From an uncultured Verrucomicrobia subdivision 3 bacterium (GTDB lineage Bacteria; Verrucomicrobiota; Verrucomicrobiae; Limisphaerales; CAMLLE01), in contig CAMLLE010000110.1 in NCBI GenBank assembly GCA_946480555.1, positions 1 through 8,231 on the forward strand: DNA of 8,231 nt. Reading direction: 5' to 3'. Positions 8,093 through 8,231 of this stretch are shown piece by piece (within the stretch, counting starts at the first letter, position 1; every line of letters starts with the position of its first letter). Under the pieces are notes generated by a model, which saw nothing but the letters and a program-made list of their open reading frames with translations, did no database searches and was not told the DNA's origin. The position numbers were made by a program, and so were the translations under genes.

Positions 8093-8113
8093 GGACTCAT
8101 TGAGCGTTGGATG
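8072..8113 (+). other. Long hairpin downstream of the GH95 gene
   Basis: Arms 8072-8085 and 8100-8113 are inverted repeats of 14 bp. All positions are Watson-Crick except one that would form a T-G wobble in RNA (8075 with 8110). The loop is 14 nt. The hairpin begins 26 nt after the stop codon, a place where an operon-end structure would fit. No T run follows the 3' arm, so it does not look like a classic intrinsic terminator; it may instead protect the 3' end of the transcript or be part of a repeat. Confidence 0.5.
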
Positions 8114-8142
8114 GAACGGGCAACTTGCGTGTTATGGGGAGC

Positions 8143-8183
8143 GCAGCCGCCCCGGCTGCCGTTCGGCGCGGCCCGCGCCGAAC
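8143..8183. repeat. Double-hairpin intergenic element, copy 2
   Basis: Two perfect hairpins lie 1 nt apart. The first has a 7-bp stem (8143-8149 with 8153-8159) and triloop CCC. The second has a 10-bp stem (8161-8170 with 8174-8183) and triloop GCC. The layout (7-bp stem, then a longer stem, all triloops) matches the element at 1638-1680, although the stem sequences differ. The remaining 8184-8231 shows no gene and only a weak imperfect palindrome. Confidence 0.55.
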
Positions 8184-8231
8184 ACCAGGCGTGTGAACGA
8201 ACCAAATGGTCCGGCATTTTCACGCGTCCGT

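Noticed and set aside
8072..8113. Rho-independent terminator
   Set aside because: The stem is long, but no T run follows, so I list it only as a hairpin.

Overview
The window is a compact, one-strand (+) carbohydrate-utilisation locus from a GC-rich bacterium. The gene content suggests a free-living member of the Verrucomicrobiota or a related PVC/Acidobacteria-type degrader. It combines a periplasmic two-component-propeller sensor kinase with a separate NarL/LuxR-type response regulator, secreted glycoside hydrolases, and short GC-rich double-hairpin elements between genes. This placement is inferred from gene style; there is no marker gene in the window.

Layout: (1) bases 1-177 carry an open frame that may be the 3' end of an upstream gene, not recognised. 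(2) 188-1504 encodes a secreted GH28 pectinase-type hydrolase with the full catalytic set (D, DD, GHG, RIK). (3) 1505-1770 is non-coding and holds two adjacent perfect hairpins. (4) 1771-4950 encodes a large sensor kinase: signal sequence, about 14 Reg_prop blades, Y_Y_Y domain, one membrane span, HisKA_3 and HATPase. (5) 5030-5683 encodes its likely partner, a receiver-HTH response regulator. (6) 5701-8046 encodes a secreted GH95 alpha-L-fucosidase/alpha-L-galactosidase with all expected catalytic residues. (7) 8047-8231 is non-coding and holds a 14-bp-period repeat, a long hairpin and a second double-hairpin element.

How they may work together (inference): the propeller kinase senses a plant or algal oligosaccharide in the periplasm and phosphorylates the regulator at D55. 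The regulator then controls hydrolase genes, probably including the GH95 gene directly downstream and perhaps the GH28 gene upstream. GH28 cuts galacturonan-type backbones and GH95 removes terminal L-fucose or L-galactose, so a decorated pectin or hemicellulose is a plausible target. No transporter, SusC/D pair or sugar-catabolic gene is visible.

Nothing here is clearly a new kind of system. The points most worth a second look are a substrate-determining position in the GH95 enzyme (T379), the recurring double-hairpin elements, and the tight linkage of regulator and hydrolase.
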